Assembly: GCF_003464085.1 (NCBI RefSeq)
Contig: NZ_QSDR01000006.1
Span: 103,903 to 167,902 of the forward strand
Length of the DNA: 64,000 nt
Origin: Clostridium sp. AM58-1XD
GTDB lineage: Bacteria > Bacillota > Clostridia > Lachnospirales > Lachnospiraceae
Direction: 5' to 3'
Part shown: positions 55,714-63,047 of the stretch, piece by piece
Layout: every line of letters starts with the position of its first letter
Numbering within the stretch: position 1 is the first letter of the stretch
Notes under the pieces: model-generated
The model's database searches: none
What the model was told of the DNA's origin: nothing
What the model saw: only the letters and a program-made list of their open reading frames with translations
Translations under genes and position numbers: made by a program

Positions 55714-55784
55714 TAGAGCCAAAGTAGAGCCAAATGACATAAAACAACCCCGGAAACGCCCATTTTATCAGCATTTCCGGGGTT
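55714..55784. repeat. TAGAGCCAAA direct repeat and GC-rich hairpin, possible element end
   Basis: TAGAGCCAAA at 55714 and 55725 is followed by perfect 11-base arms AACCCCGGAAA (55746) and TTTCCGGGGTT (55774). Short direct repeats next to a strong hairpin are seen at integrase arm sites or element borders, but I found no matching core site at the other end within the window. Confidence 0.4.
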
Positions 55785-55906
55785 CTGTCCGTTACTCAAA
55801 CTCCCCAATGTATTAACTTATTTGTTAATTATATGGTGTTTTTTCAAGGCTTTTCGTGCCTGTTTTATTCAAATTATACCGCTTATATATCGTTTTGGGA
55901 GAAACA

Positions 55907-55974
55907 GGTATCATACGGGTATCACGGAGTATCATGACTTGAGTGCTATATTTAACATGGCGCTAGCGCCATGT
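55907..55974. repeat. GTATCA direct repeats and a 20-bp perfect palindrome
   Basis: GTATCA recurs at 55908, 55919 and 55929 (spacing 11 and 10, one helical turn). A perfect palindrome of 20 bases centred on GCGCTAGCGC spans 55955-55974, 20 bases beyond the toxin stop. Candidate protein-binding or recombination site; may also serve as the 3' stem of the toxin mRNA. Confidence 0.55.
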
Positions 55975-55993
55975 AATCCTATATCCAAGCAAA

Positions 55994-56464
55994 TTATATT
56001 CTCTGCTGTAATTTCTCCAATATGGCCATAACATCCGGCTGTGTCGGCGTAAATTTAACTCCGCGTTTTAACATCCCCATTACTTTCCTTGCTTTTTGCT
56101 CAATCGTTCTGGCAGTATGCTCACTGGTCAACATCAAATGATTTCCTGCAATCGTGTATTCTCGTTCTATATATTCGTCTATAACCGGAAACATATCTTG
56201 TATCAGAAATGCACTTTCATGACTGTCATCCAGTTTCACAATATGAAGAATATCACAAGGCTTACCTGCTTTCTCTTTCTTCTTCATAATTTTTTTGTAT
56301 TTGTCAATACGACTGGACAACGGTATAACCCAATATATTGCCGTATTCATGTCTTCAAAGCAGTAATAGTGTGGTCTATTCCCCTCTTTATTACCTTTAA
56401 GATACGGGTCTGACATATCCTCAAAAAAGCTATCCTTTATTATATAAAATCCCGTTTTCTTCAT
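55994..56464 (-). CDS. Type III toxin-antitoxin endoribonuclease toxin (ToxN/AbiQ-like)
   Basis: 156 aa. YYCFEDMNTAIYWVIPLSSR followed by IDKYKKIMKKKEKAGKPCD, DSHESAFLIQDMFPVIDEYI and KARKVMGMLKRGVKF correspond to the ToxN/AbiQ fold blocks (the I-P-L-S-S strand, the K-Y-K-K helix, the A-F-L-I-Q-x-M-F-P strand). These toxins cut RNA and are held inactive by a repeat RNA. The upstream promoter, two 45-base repeats and terminator complete the unit, which makes the call strong. By length it may belong to the CptN branch. ATG 56464 follows AGAGGA. Confidence 0.85.
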   Translation of the reverse strand: MKKTGFYIIKDSFFEDMSDPYLKGNKEGNRPHYYCFEDMNTAIYWVIPLSSRIDKYKKIMKKKEKAGKPCDILHIVKLDDSHESAFLIQDMFPVIDEYIEREYTIAGNHLMLTSEHTARTIEQKARKVMGMLKRGVKFTPTQPDVMAILEKLQQRI

Positions 56465-56487
56465 ATGTTTTCCTCTGCATTGAAAAA

Positions 56488-56513
56488 GTCCCCCGCCTTA
56501 CGGCGAAGGACTA
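56488..56513 (-). terminator. Terminator between antitoxin RNA and toxin gene
   Basis: AGTCC..CGCC pairs with GGCG..GGACT around a GTAA loop, then TTTTT on the minus strand. In type III systems a leaky terminator here sets the excess of antitoxin RNA over toxin mRNA. Confidence 0.85.
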
Positions 56514-56515
56514 TA

Positions 56516-56605
56516 CTTTCGACCCAACCACTTATATTCCGCATATTGGTCAGCGGTAAACTTTCAACCCGACCATTTATATACCACATATCGGTCAGTG
56601 GTAAA
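56516..56605 (-). ncRNA. Type III antitoxin RNA, two 45-nt repeats
   Basis: Repeat 1 is 56605-56561 and repeat 2 is 56560-56516, each 45 bases, 38 identical. Each unit can form an H-type pseudoknot: CC(A/G)C at positions 5-8 pairs with G(T/C)GG at 19-22, and GACC at 10-13 pairs with GGT(C/T) at 32-35. The changes at 7 and 20 compensate each other (A-U to G-C), and 14 to 31 goes from G-U to A-U. Processing of the array into units by the toxin is expected from known systems. Confidence 0.85.
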
Positions 56606-56621
56606 CTTTCTTTGTACTTAC

Positions 56622-56650
56622 ATTCTAGCAAGTACAAAGTAGAAAGTCAA
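56622..56650 (-). promoter_or_regulatory. Promoter of the antitoxin-toxin unit
   Basis: On the minus strand TTGACT (56650-56645) and TAGAAT (56627-56622), spacer 17, with transcription predicted to start just before repeat 1. A perfect dyad CTTTGTACTT/AAGTACAAAG spans the -10 box and may be an operator. Confidence 0.75.
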
Positions 56651-56726
56651 TAGTGCTTTCCATTAAAATTATATGCTGGCAATCAAAAAAGTATTCAAAT
56701 ATAGTCTTTAAAAAGAGAGATTTTTC

Positions 56727-56957
56727 TCAATCCTTAAAAAATTCGCCATATTCCACGTTAAACAATACTTGTAATGCTTTCAAGTCACTGGCCTTGATAT
56801 TCCTTCTCCCAGCTTCAATATTTGCCAATGTGCTTCGTGACATCATGCTGCCCATTAGTTGTAATTGCTCCACCACTTCTATTTGTGTCATATTCTTTGA
56901 CATTCGCACAGTCTGAATGTTTCTACCTAGTGGGATGTCCTGCAATATCCACTGCAT
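56727..56957 (-). CDS. Small XRE regulator, paralogue 1
   Basis: 76 aa, one HTH: MTQIEVVEQLQLMGSMMSRS with TLANIEAGRRNIKASDLKAL. It is 62 of 76 identical to the protein at 57069-57299. Each copy has its own upstream region with the same operator-like repeats, so the whole unit was duplicated. The ATG follows GGAGG. Confidence 0.88.
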   Translation of the reverse strand: MQWILQDIPLGRNIQTVRMSKNMTQIEVVEQLQLMGSMMSRSTLANIEAGRRNIKASDLKALQVLFNVEYGEFFKD

Positions 56958-56972
56958 ACTATACCTCCAACC

Positions 56973-57041
56973 TTGTGACCAATTAGTAACTTGGTTTGAG
57001 TATAGTCAATAAATATTGTAATCATGTCACCAGATAGAAAC
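56973..57041. promoter_or_regulatory. Operator pair upstream of XRE paralogue 1
   Basis: TTGTGACCAATTAGTAAC (56973) and ATGTCACCAGATAGAAAC (57024) are direct copies of an 18-base motif also found twice upstream of paralogue 2. Confidence 0.6.
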
Positions 57042-57068
57042 AATCATGTGTCACTTAAAATCCGATAT

Positions 57069-57299
57069 TCAATCTTTGAAAAATTCCACATAATCCACAT
57101 CAAATAATATCTTCAACGCCTTTAAATCACTTGCTTTAATATTCCTCCGGCCTGCTTCTATATTTGCCAGCGTACTTCTTGACATAAGCCCTCCCATTAA
57201 TTCCAGCTTTTCAATTACCTCTTTTTGCGTCATATCCTTTTCCATTCGCACCGTCTGAATATTTCTTCCCAGCGGAATATCCCGTAAAATCCACTGCAT
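57069..57299 (-). CDS. Small XRE regulator, paralogue 2
   Basis: 76 aa HTH protein (MTQKEVIEKLELMGGLMSRS, then TLANIEAGRRNIKASDLKAL), paralogue of 56727-56957. It is divergent from the DUF6809-like gene and shares its regulatory region with it. The ATG follows GGAGG. Confidence 0.88.
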   Translation of the reverse strand: MQWILRDIPLGRNIQTVRMEKDMTQKEVIEKLELMGGLMSRSTLANIEAGRRNIKASDLKALKILFDVDYVEFFKD

Positions 57300-57319
57300 G
57301 ACTATATCCTCCCAAACTT

Positions 57320-57390
57320 TTGTGACTAATTAGAAACTTTTATATTGAGTATAGTCAAAAACTGTGCTAAACTTGTCACTAGATAGAAAC
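57320..57390. promoter_or_regulatory. Operator pair and divergent promoter between paralogue 2 and the DUF6809-like gene
   Basis: TTGTGACTAATTAGAAAC (57320) and TTGTCACTAGATAGAAAC (57373) are direct repeats. On the plus strand TTGAGT (57345-57350) and TAAACT (57368-57373) with a 17-base spacer can drive the 57413 gene, the -10 box abutting the second operator. Confidence 0.6.
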
Positions 57391-57412
57391 AATCGTACAA
57401 GGAGGTTCCAAA

Positions 57413-57703
57413 ATGGAAAAAATGTTAGAGCAACTTTATAAGGGTGAATTATATCCCTATTCAAAATTTCAGACCACAATCGAAGATTTTAAGACAAATC
57501 GGGATAAAGCCTTTAAATCCTATTCCGTATTTATCGAAAAACTGCCAGATGAATTAAAGGACGAATTTGACGAATTAATAGATTCCCACCTTGACCTGTT
57601 ACCGCTTGAATTAGAACAGAATTTCATTGACGGCTTTCGTATTGGCGTCCGAATGATGACAGAAGTTTACTCCGCTCCTTTGGATGAAGAAGAACACTCA
57701 TAA
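57413..57703 (+). CDS. Small acidic protein (DUF6809-like)
   Basis: 96 aa, helical: MEKMLEQLYKGELYPYSKF then DELIDSHLDLLPLELEQNF and DGFRIGVRMMTEVY. Such proteins are frequent on clostridial mobile elements; the DUF name is from memory. Function unknown. ATG follows AAGGAGG. Confidence 0.75.
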   Translation: MEKMLEQLYKGELYPYSKFQTTIEDFKTNRDKAFKSYSVFIEKLPDELKDEFDELIDSHLDLLPLELEQNFIDGFRIGVRMMTEVYSAPLDEEEHS

Positions 57704-57748
57704 GTTGTTATAAGGCAACCGCCAACGCTCCGGGGCTGCCCTTATTTC

Positions 57749-58066
57749 CTACCGGCTCAATTCTTGTTCCAGTTTGTATACGGTTCCCTTTAAATCGTTC
57801 TGCTGATGATATAACTCATCTCTACGTCTGCAAATTTCTTGATTACGTTTTAACGCTTCCTTCACGCCTTCTCTGGCTGGAAGTTCCGTTTCCTTATAGT
57901 TTTTCATCAGTTCCCGGATTTCAGCATTATTTTCTTTTATCCGGCTGCTTAACAGAAACCACTGCACCAGATTTTCAGCTTCTTTGTCCTGTTCAATAAT
58001 TCCATATTCCACTAACTTAACCGCCATTCGGAACATGACTTGCTTTTCCATTTCTGTCATAGTCAC
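57749..58066 (-). CDS. Hypothetical coiled-coil protein coupled to mobA
   Basis: 105 aa, helical: EKQVMFRMAVKLVEYGIIEQ and a C-terminal coiled coil (RRDELYHQQNDLKGTVYKLE). It overlaps the mobA stop by four bases (ATGA). A mobilization accessory role is likely from position alone. Confidence 0.65.
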   Translation of the reverse strand: MTMTEMEKQVMFRMAVKLVEYGIIEQDKEAENLVQWFLLSSRIKENNAEIRELMKNYKETELPAREGVKEALKRNQEICRRRDELYHQQNDLKGTVYKLEQELSR

Positions 58067-59469
58067 CTTGCTCCCTTCTCTTTTTTAAATGTAGTTTTTC
58101 TGCTAATCTCATTTCTTTTTGCTTCCTCTGCCAATCGCCTTAACTGTTCCCGAATACTTTCTTCCTCCGGCGGTTTCTGGCCGCCACGGGTGCGGTACTG
58201 CTCCATAGCTTTTTGATAGGCTAATACTTCTTCCTCTGCCTTTTTATATACCCGCATGAATCCCTGTACGGACTTATATCCGCTGTTGTTTATGATAGTA
58301 TTCAGATATGTTTTCATAGAATATAATTGTTCCTGTGCATTAGCAATTCTACTCTCTAAAGATTTCCGTTCCTTTCCTTTGAACAAACCTTTGACTTCTT
58401 CCAGTTCTTCTTTTAACTGTGGGATTTCATATTGTTCCAGATTACGGATTGCAACAATTTGTTTTTCCAGCTTTTCCTTTGTGTCCTGCATTTTACGAAA
58501 TTCAATCAAATCAACTTTTAAAACCGGCTTCGGCGGCAATCTCCATTTTTCTATAACTGTTTTTAAATGCTTTGTTGCCTGTTCTACGAGAATATGGAAC
58601 AGCCCCGGCTTTCTGCCATTATCAGCGATAGATTTAGAAACCCGTGTAGTAATTTCCTGCTTCTTGACCTTCCGTATTTCTTTTTCCTCCACTCCCGCTA
58701 TAAACGCTTCATCCACCACATAATTCCATTCCTGCCTTGTCTGATTATCCTTCTCAATTTCTGCCGCTTTGGGATTATGTTTACCAATTTTTTTAGTGGG
58801 AAGATAAACACTGTTCCGGTCAAATACCTGTAAACGCTCCTTCGGATTATCTATGTATTGGTTTATCAATTCCGTAAAGTTTTTCTTTTCCTCCGCCAGA
58901 AATTCATCGCTTTTAAAATACTGATTTTTATTCGTAAACATCCGGCTTTCATAAACAGAACCCTTTGGAACAATTTTACAACCCTTTCGTACTTTTTCTT
59001 CTGTATCTAAAATCTCTTTTTTTGTTCTCACGTGTTTGCCCTGTTCATCATAAAACATATTGCGGGAAGCAATTTTAATGTCCGGTTCCGGCAATAGCTG
59101 CCGCTCACTGAAAATTAAGTGAATGTGATAATTGGTCTTTCGCTTATTGTGATGTAAGGCAGATACACATTCAATATGGTATCTGTACTTAAACGCTTCC
59201 GTAAATGTTTCAAGTACCTGCTGTGGATCATATTTAGTGTAATTTTCGGGTAGGGCAATAATCAATTCTCTTGCCTCAATACATTTTCCCTCTGTTCCGC
59301 TTTTTATAAACTCCTGCTGATTTTCTTTTGCAAGATTCTTCCAAAATTCCATGTCTGCTGTCTGATAGGTAGCGTACAAATTTTCCTGTCTGGCATGGCT
59401 GGATATGTAATCTATCCTTCCCCGTACATCATGCAGCTTGGATATTTGAATAAATGAATTTCTTGCGAT
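58063..59469 (-). CDS. mobA: MobA/MobL-family relaxase
   Basis: 468 aa from 59469. The relaxase domain covers the first 200 residues: ARNSFIQISKLHDVRGRIDY, YATYQTADMEFWKNLA, ALHHNKRKTNYHIHLIFSER with the HxH metal motif, and a long coiled-coil C-terminus. It nicks oriT and leads the strand in transfer. The family start expected at MARNSF falls on an ATC codon (59469-59467) behind AAAGGAG; the next in-frame upstream ATG (59613) would run through the candidate oriT. So the start is either a non-standard codon or a base error. Confidence 0.88.
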   Translation of the reverse strand: MARNSFIQISKLHDVRGRIDYISSHARQENLYATYQTADMEFWKNLAKENQQEFIKSGTEGKCIEARELIIALPENYTKYDPQQVLETFTEAFKYRYHIECVSALHHNKRKTNYHIHLIFSERQLLPEPDIKIASRNMFYDEQGKHVRTKKEILDTEEKVRKGCKIVPKGSVYESRMFTNKNQYFKSDEFLAEEKKNFTELINQYIDNPKERLQVFDRNSVYLPTKKIGKHNPKAAEIEKDNQTRQEWNYVVDEAFIAGVEEKEIRKVKKQEITTRVSKSIADNGRKPGLFHILVEQATKHLKTVIEKWRLPPKPVLKVDLIEFRKMQDTKEKLEKQIVAIRNLEQYEIPQLKEELEEVKGLFKGKERKSLESRIANAQEQLYSMKTYLNTIINNSGYKSVQGFMRVYKKAEEEVLAYQKAMEQYRTRGGQKPPEEESIREQLRRLAEEAKRNEISRKTTFKKEKGAR

Positions 59470-59551
59470 AGATGACGCTCCTTTCCGTGAGTGGACACCA
59501 TAAGGTGTCCGTTTACGAACCCAGCCCGTAACCGGGCAAAAGCCCCCTGCA

Positions 59552-59610
59552 AGGGCGAAATATACCCAGAGCATAAACCGTAGGTTTGTGCGACGGGTGT
59601 ATTTCGCTCT
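59552..59610. other. Candidate origin of transfer
   Basis: Sixteen-base arms AGGGCGAAATATACCC (59552) and GGGTGTATTTCGCTCT (59595), 14 paired, contain a second inverted repeat CATAAACC/GGTTTGTG (59572-59590). This nested design directly upstream of the relaxase gene is typical of oriT regions recognised by MobA proteins. The nick site itself cannot be placed with certainty. Confidence 0.55.
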
Positions 59611-59634
59611 CAAACGCCGAGGGCTTCTAAAAGA

Positions 59635-59838
59635 CTATCGTTTTGCTTTCTCGAATGCTGATATGATATGTCTAACCGTACTATCCTCCCACCCGGCAAG
59701 CCATATTAACGTATTTTCTTCCTGTGCGGTTAGTTCCGCTTCCCCTAGCACTTGGTTAAGCAAATCTATTTTTCTTTTCTCTGCCGCATAAAATATATCA
59801 TTTACATTTCTGCTTCCTTTTTCCGGCTGTCTAATCAC
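59635..59838 (-). CDS. Hypothetical small protein of the mobile element
   Basis: 67 aa from GTG 59838, chosen for AAGGAGG upstream; ATG 59874 lies in the inverted repeat at 59864. Blocks NDIFYAAEKRKIDLLNQVLG and TAQEENTLIWLAGWEDSTVR. Not recognised beyond its frequent presence beside MobA genes. Confidence 0.6.
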   Translation of the reverse strand: MIRQPEKGSRNVNDIFYAAEKRKIDLLNQVLGEAELTAQEENTLIWLAGWEDSTVRHIISAFEKAKR

Positions 59839-59863
59839 CTCGTTACCCTCCTTCCGAAAGTAA

Positions 59864-59951
59864 GAACGCAACATTGTATTTCTTTATAAATTGCACTGTT
59901 ATGTTTGCAGACCTAACCTTGCAATTACGAAAGACTTACATTGTTGCGTTC
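59864..59951. repeat. Nested inverted repeats, possible replication or control site
   Basis: GAACGCAACATTGTA (59864) and TACATTGTTGCGTTC (59937) pair at 14 of 15 positions. Inside, AATTGCA/TGCAATT pair again. The site directly follows the RepA-like gene, so it could be an origin, a terminator-like barrier or a processing stem. Confidence 0.45.
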
Positions 59952-59958
59952 TTGAATT

Positions 59959-60933
59959 TTATGATTTATCTAAATCCCAGTACCAGCCACTTCCCTGTCG
60001 TTTTGATTTGATATTCAGTTCCTTTTTAGCCATGTCCAGTGTTCTTTTAGAAACGCCGATTGCTTCCGCTTTCTGCTCCATATCCGCACTGGAAATCAAC
60101 ACATTTTTTCCATACAATCCCTTAATAAGCTGCTTCGCCTGTTGTATTTTATTTATCTTACAATAGCCACCCAATAATTCATCTATTGTAATATCATAGG
60201 CTCCCATATAACGAAATTCATCTTTACGCCGTTCAAATGCTATGGGCTGTCCTTCTTCGGCCAGATTACTTTTTATCTGCGCCAATACCCGGATATTTTC
60301 CTGCCCCGCCACTCGCGCCACCAGTAACACGCTCCTTGCCACCGCAAAAAAATCTATGGAGCCGATTCCACGGTAAGCGGCTTTGACACCGCTTGCCTTA
60401 TTCATGTGACCGATAAGAAGTACGGCGCACCCTGTACGCTCTGCAAGCTGGCTTAATTTCTTTGTCATATCTCTTGCTTCATTGGCCCGGTTCATATCTA
60501 CACCGCCGCCTAAATAGGCTTGAATAGGGTCTAAGATAAGCAGCCTTGCCCCAGTAGCATTGATAGCTTTTTCCAGCCGGTCATCATCCATAGTTAAAGA
60601 TTTTTCTCGGTCATCAATGACAAGAATCCGGCTGCAATCTGCCTTCGCTTCTTCAAGCCGGGGCTTAACCGTATCAGATAAGCCGTCCTCTGCGGTCTGA
60701 TAAATGACAGATAAAGGAACGCCTGTTGTGTTCTCCTGTCCGAACCGTTCGCCTTTAGAAATACGTGCCGCCAGATTTAAAGCGAATGTCGTTTTTCCTT
60801 CACCCGGATCACCCTGTACGATTGTTATTTTTCCAAAAGGAATGTACGGATACCAGAGCCACTCCACCTGCTGGCTCTGAATCATATCCATACTGATAAG
60901 TTTTACTTCCTGCTGCTCCTGCACCTGTTCCAT
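59959..60933 (-). CDS. RepA-like AAA/RecA-fold ATPase
   Basis: 324 aa. Walker A VQGDPGEGKTTFALNLA near 40-56, Walker B ARLLILDPIQAY near 130, then a sensor region LLIGHMNKASGVKAAYRGIG (in two blocks) and a C-terminal winged-helix-like stretch (EAIGVSKRTLDMAKKELNI). This is the AAA_25/RepA replicative helicase type of mobilizable elements, which may allow the excised circle to replicate. ATG 60933 follows GGAAGGAG. Confidence 0.85.
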   Translation of the reverse strand: MEQVQEQQEVKLISMDMIQSQQVEWLWYPYIPFGKITIVQGDPGEGKTTFALNLAARISKGERFGQENTTGVPLSVIYQTAEDGLSDTVKPRLEEAKADCSRILVIDDREKSLTMDDDRLEKAINATGARLLILDPIQAYLGGGVDMNRANEARDMTKKLSQLAERTGCAVLLIGHMNKASGVKAAYRGIGSIDFFAVARSVLLVARVAGQENIRVLAQIKSNLAEEGQPIAFERRKDEFRYMGAYDITIDELLGGYCKINKIQQAKQLIKGLYGKNVLISSADMEQKAEAIGVSKRTLDMAKKELNIKSKRQGSGWYWDLDKS

Positions 60934-60969
60934 TTCCTGCTCCTTCCTGTGCGATTTTCGTTGAAATTC

Positions 60970-61021
60970 GCCGGAGCCTTTGGTACACTATATTTGCGAG
61001 ATATGGTACAAAGGCTTCGGC
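60970..61021. repeat. Strong hairpin between mobC and the RepA-like gene
   Basis: GCCGGAGCCTTTGGTAC and GTACAAAGGCTTCGGC pair almost fully around ATATTTGCGAGATAT, itself a small dyad. It may tune expression between the two genes or be a second-strand origin. Confidence 0.5.
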
Positions 61022-61047
61022 TTTTGTCATCACGAAAATGCTCCGGT

Positions 61048-61416
61048 TTAATCCTCCGGGGTATTTTCTTTACCCTGCCAGAGATATTTCGCCCCGTCTA
61101 ACATCCATAAAATTGCTTTTAATAAATCAAGATAACTTTCTTTTGTTTCCTCTAATTCCTGCACCGTAAGTTCTGCCTTATTCTCTGTAAAATCTTCTGC
61201 CAATTCAGTCAAATGTTTTTCCATGTCCTGTAACTTCTCAACAATCTGGTACACCGTTTCTTTTTTGCCTACTACGCAAACCCTGTTGTAAATGCAGGAG
61301 CGGATAAAATAATCTTTCTTTTTCATACCGCTGGCGAATATCTTGGCTTCTATTTCCTGTCGCGCTCTGGGCGAAATGCGGAAGCTGATAGTAGGATATT
61401 TATGTGTTCCACTCAT
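61048..61416 (-). CDS. mobC: MobC-like mobilization protein
   Basis: 122 aa. The N-terminus has the ribbon-helix-helix pattern of MobC (TISFRISPRARQEIEAKIFA, SGMKKKDYFIRSCIYN), followed by a helical region. MobC opens oriT for the relaxase. It overlaps the integrase stop by four bases (ATGA), so integrase and mobilization genes are one operon. Confidence 0.8.
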   Translation of the reverse strand: MSGTHKYPTISFRISPRARQEIEAKIFASGMKKKDYFIRSCIYNRVCVVGKKETVYQIVEKLQDMEKHLTELAEDFTENKAELTVQELEETKESYLDLLKAILWMLDGAKYLWQGKENTPED

Positions 61417-62498
61417 TTTTCTGTTCCCTCCTTAAATTCTTCGTCAAGTTTCATAGCCATTTGGCTTTGCTCGGTCGGAAACATATGTGCATATCGGTAA
61501 GTTATATCCACGCTTTCATGGCCTACCCTGTTCCCGATTGATACCGCCGAAAAGCCCATACTGATAAGTAGCGATACATGGGAATGACGTAAATCATGCA
61601 CTCTTATCCGTTTTACACCCGCTAGGCTGGCTCCCCGGCTCATTTCATGGTGCAGGAAACTTTTTGTCATATGAAAGATTCTGTCTGTGGGGAGGACACC
61701 GTATAATCTGCTGATATAATCCTGCAATTCCTCACATAAGAAATCCGGCATACTGATTACCCGTTTACTTTTTGGTGTTTTGGGGTCTGTTATAATGTCC
61801 TCTCCCTGTAACCGCTGATAAGATTTTGTGATTCTGATAACCTTGTTATCAAAATCAATATCCTGCGGCGTTAAAGCCAGCAGTTCGCCCAATCTCAATC
61901 CGCACCAGTACAATATCTGGAACGCATAATAAGAATAAGGTTTCTCTTTGACAGCTTCGGCAAATTTTAAGTATTCTTCTTTTGTCCAGAATAACATTTC
62001 TTCTGCCCTGCCTTTACCCAGCGGGCCGGCCTTTGTCACTGGATTACTTTTCAGTTCATAAAACCGTACCGCATGGTTGAATAGGGCGCTTAACTCTGAT
62101 TGCAGCGTTTTTAAATATGTAGGTGCATAAGGCTTCCCTTTTTCATCACGATAGGAAATCTGCTTATTCTGCCACTGGATAATATCTTTTGGCTTAATAT
62201 CCCGCATTTTCTTATCCTTAAAATAGGGAAGTAATTTGGTACGAACGATATGTTCTTTCGTGAGCCATGTGTTGTGTTTTAACTTCGGCTGCATATCTCT
62301 GGTGTAAGCGGCCACAAATTCAGAAAACGTCATATCTAAATCAGAACCTTCTTTCATCAGAAAGTGCTGCTCCCATTCCACCGCCTCACGCCTTGTTTTA
62401 AAGCCTCTCTTGACCTTCCTGCAATTCTTTCCAGTCCAGTCATTATAATGGAACGACACGAACCACGTTCCCCGCTTCTCGTCTTTATAGGCTGCCAT
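61413..62498 (-). CDS. int: Tyrosine integrase of the mobile element
   Basis: 361 aa phage/ICE-type integrase. AP2-like arm-binding domain at 1-50 (WFVSFHYNDWTGKNCRKVKR), SAM-like core-binding domain 60-160, catalytic domain with CGLRLGELLAL (Arg near 205), HDLRHSHVSLL (His/Arg near 308), VGHESVD and Tyr in ITYRYAHM near 343. Complete. It is followed downstream by mobC rather than an att site, so the attachment site must lie on the other side of xis or the far left. Confidence 0.93.
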   Translation of the reverse strand: MAAYKDEKRGTWFVSFHYNDWTGKNCRKVKRGFKTRREAVEWEQHFLMKEGSDLDMTFSEFVAAYTRDMQPKLKHNTWLTKEHIVRTKLLPYFKDKKMRDIKPKDIIQWQNKQISYRDEKGKPYAPTYLKTLQSELSALFNHAVRFYELKSNPVTKAGPLGKGRAEEMLFWTKEEYLKFAEAVKEKPYSYYAFQILYWCGLRLGELLALTPQDIDFDNKVIRITKSYQRLQGEDIITDPKTPKSKRVISMPDFLCEELQDYISRLYGVLPTDRIFHMTKSFLHHEMSRGASLAGVKRIRVHDLRHSHVSLLISMGFSAVSIGNRVGHESVDITYRYAHMFPTEQSQMAMKLDEEFKEGTEK

Positions 62499-62514
62499 GT
62501 TGCCACTTCCTTTC

Positions 62515-62766
62515 TTAATCCGCTTTTGTTATTCCATAAAACTTTTCTTCGTAATACTTCCGGCTTACCCTTCCTGCGATAGTAAGAAAACCTTTTGCTT
62601 CTAATTCTTCATTCATCTGTCGTACCAGTTTGTAGGCAAATGGTTTTGAAATGCCTAATTCTTCTGCAATTTCCCCGGCTGTTACAAATAAAGTGTTGTT
62701 CAATAATAAATCTCCTTCCTTTTGATTTGCGGCTTCCGTTTGTATCGCCTGTTGCCAGTGTTTCAA
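62515..62766 (-). CDS. Excisionase-like DNA-binding protein
   Basis: 83 aa from TTG 62766 (GAGGTCAG upstream). A winged-helix pattern: FVTAGEIAEELGISKPFAYK then LVRQMNEELEAKGFLTIAG and RVSRKYYEEKFYG. Position directly before the integrase indicates an excisionase or directionality role. A partial homologue lies at 54343-54470. Confidence 0.75.
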   Translation of the reverse strand: MKHWQQAIQTEAANQKEGDLLLNNTLFVTAGEIAEELGISKPFAYKLVRQMNEELEAKGFLTIAGRVSRKYYEEKFYGITKAD

Positions 62767-62902
62767 CTGACCTCAACCGCTCATGCGGCTATGGGATTGC
62801 TCCTTTTCGAGAATCCCACCATTTACAGGAGTGTCTTTCTTCGCTCGCCCTTACGGGGTCTTGGCGGAAGTCTGTTGGCAGATGATACAGCTCATTTATT
62901 TT

Positions 62903-62988
62903 CATTAACATTGTTGTTAATGTTATATCTGTATTATACATTCGCTTATATGTTAATGTCAAGTATTTATTTCGCAAAAATGTTAATA
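62903..62988. promoter_or_regulatory. Operator cluster between xis and the XRE repressor
   Basis: Dyad CATTAAC (62903) / GTTAATG (62916) and further TGTTAATR half-sites at 62951 and 62981. The cluster sits in the divergent control region, as expected for a repressor governing both int/xis and itself. A 38-codon frame (62789-62905, minus) lies here too but lacks a ribosome site. Confidence 0.6.
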
Positions 62989-62994
62989 TTTCTA

Positions 62995-63023
62995 TTTACT
63001 ATTTTCAGATTATCCATTATAAT
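62995..63023 (+). promoter_or_regulatory. Promoter of the XRE repressor gene
   Basis: TTTACT (62995-63000) and TATAAT (63018-63023) with a 17-base spacer, 24 bases before the start codon and just past the last half-site. Confidence 0.65.
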
Positions 63024-63047
63024 AAGGGAAAAGGCGGTGAATAGAAG

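Noticed and set aside
62789..62905. 38-codon peptide gene before the excisionase
   Set aside because: The frame begins inside the operator cluster without a ribosome site; it may be conserved but I cannot support it.
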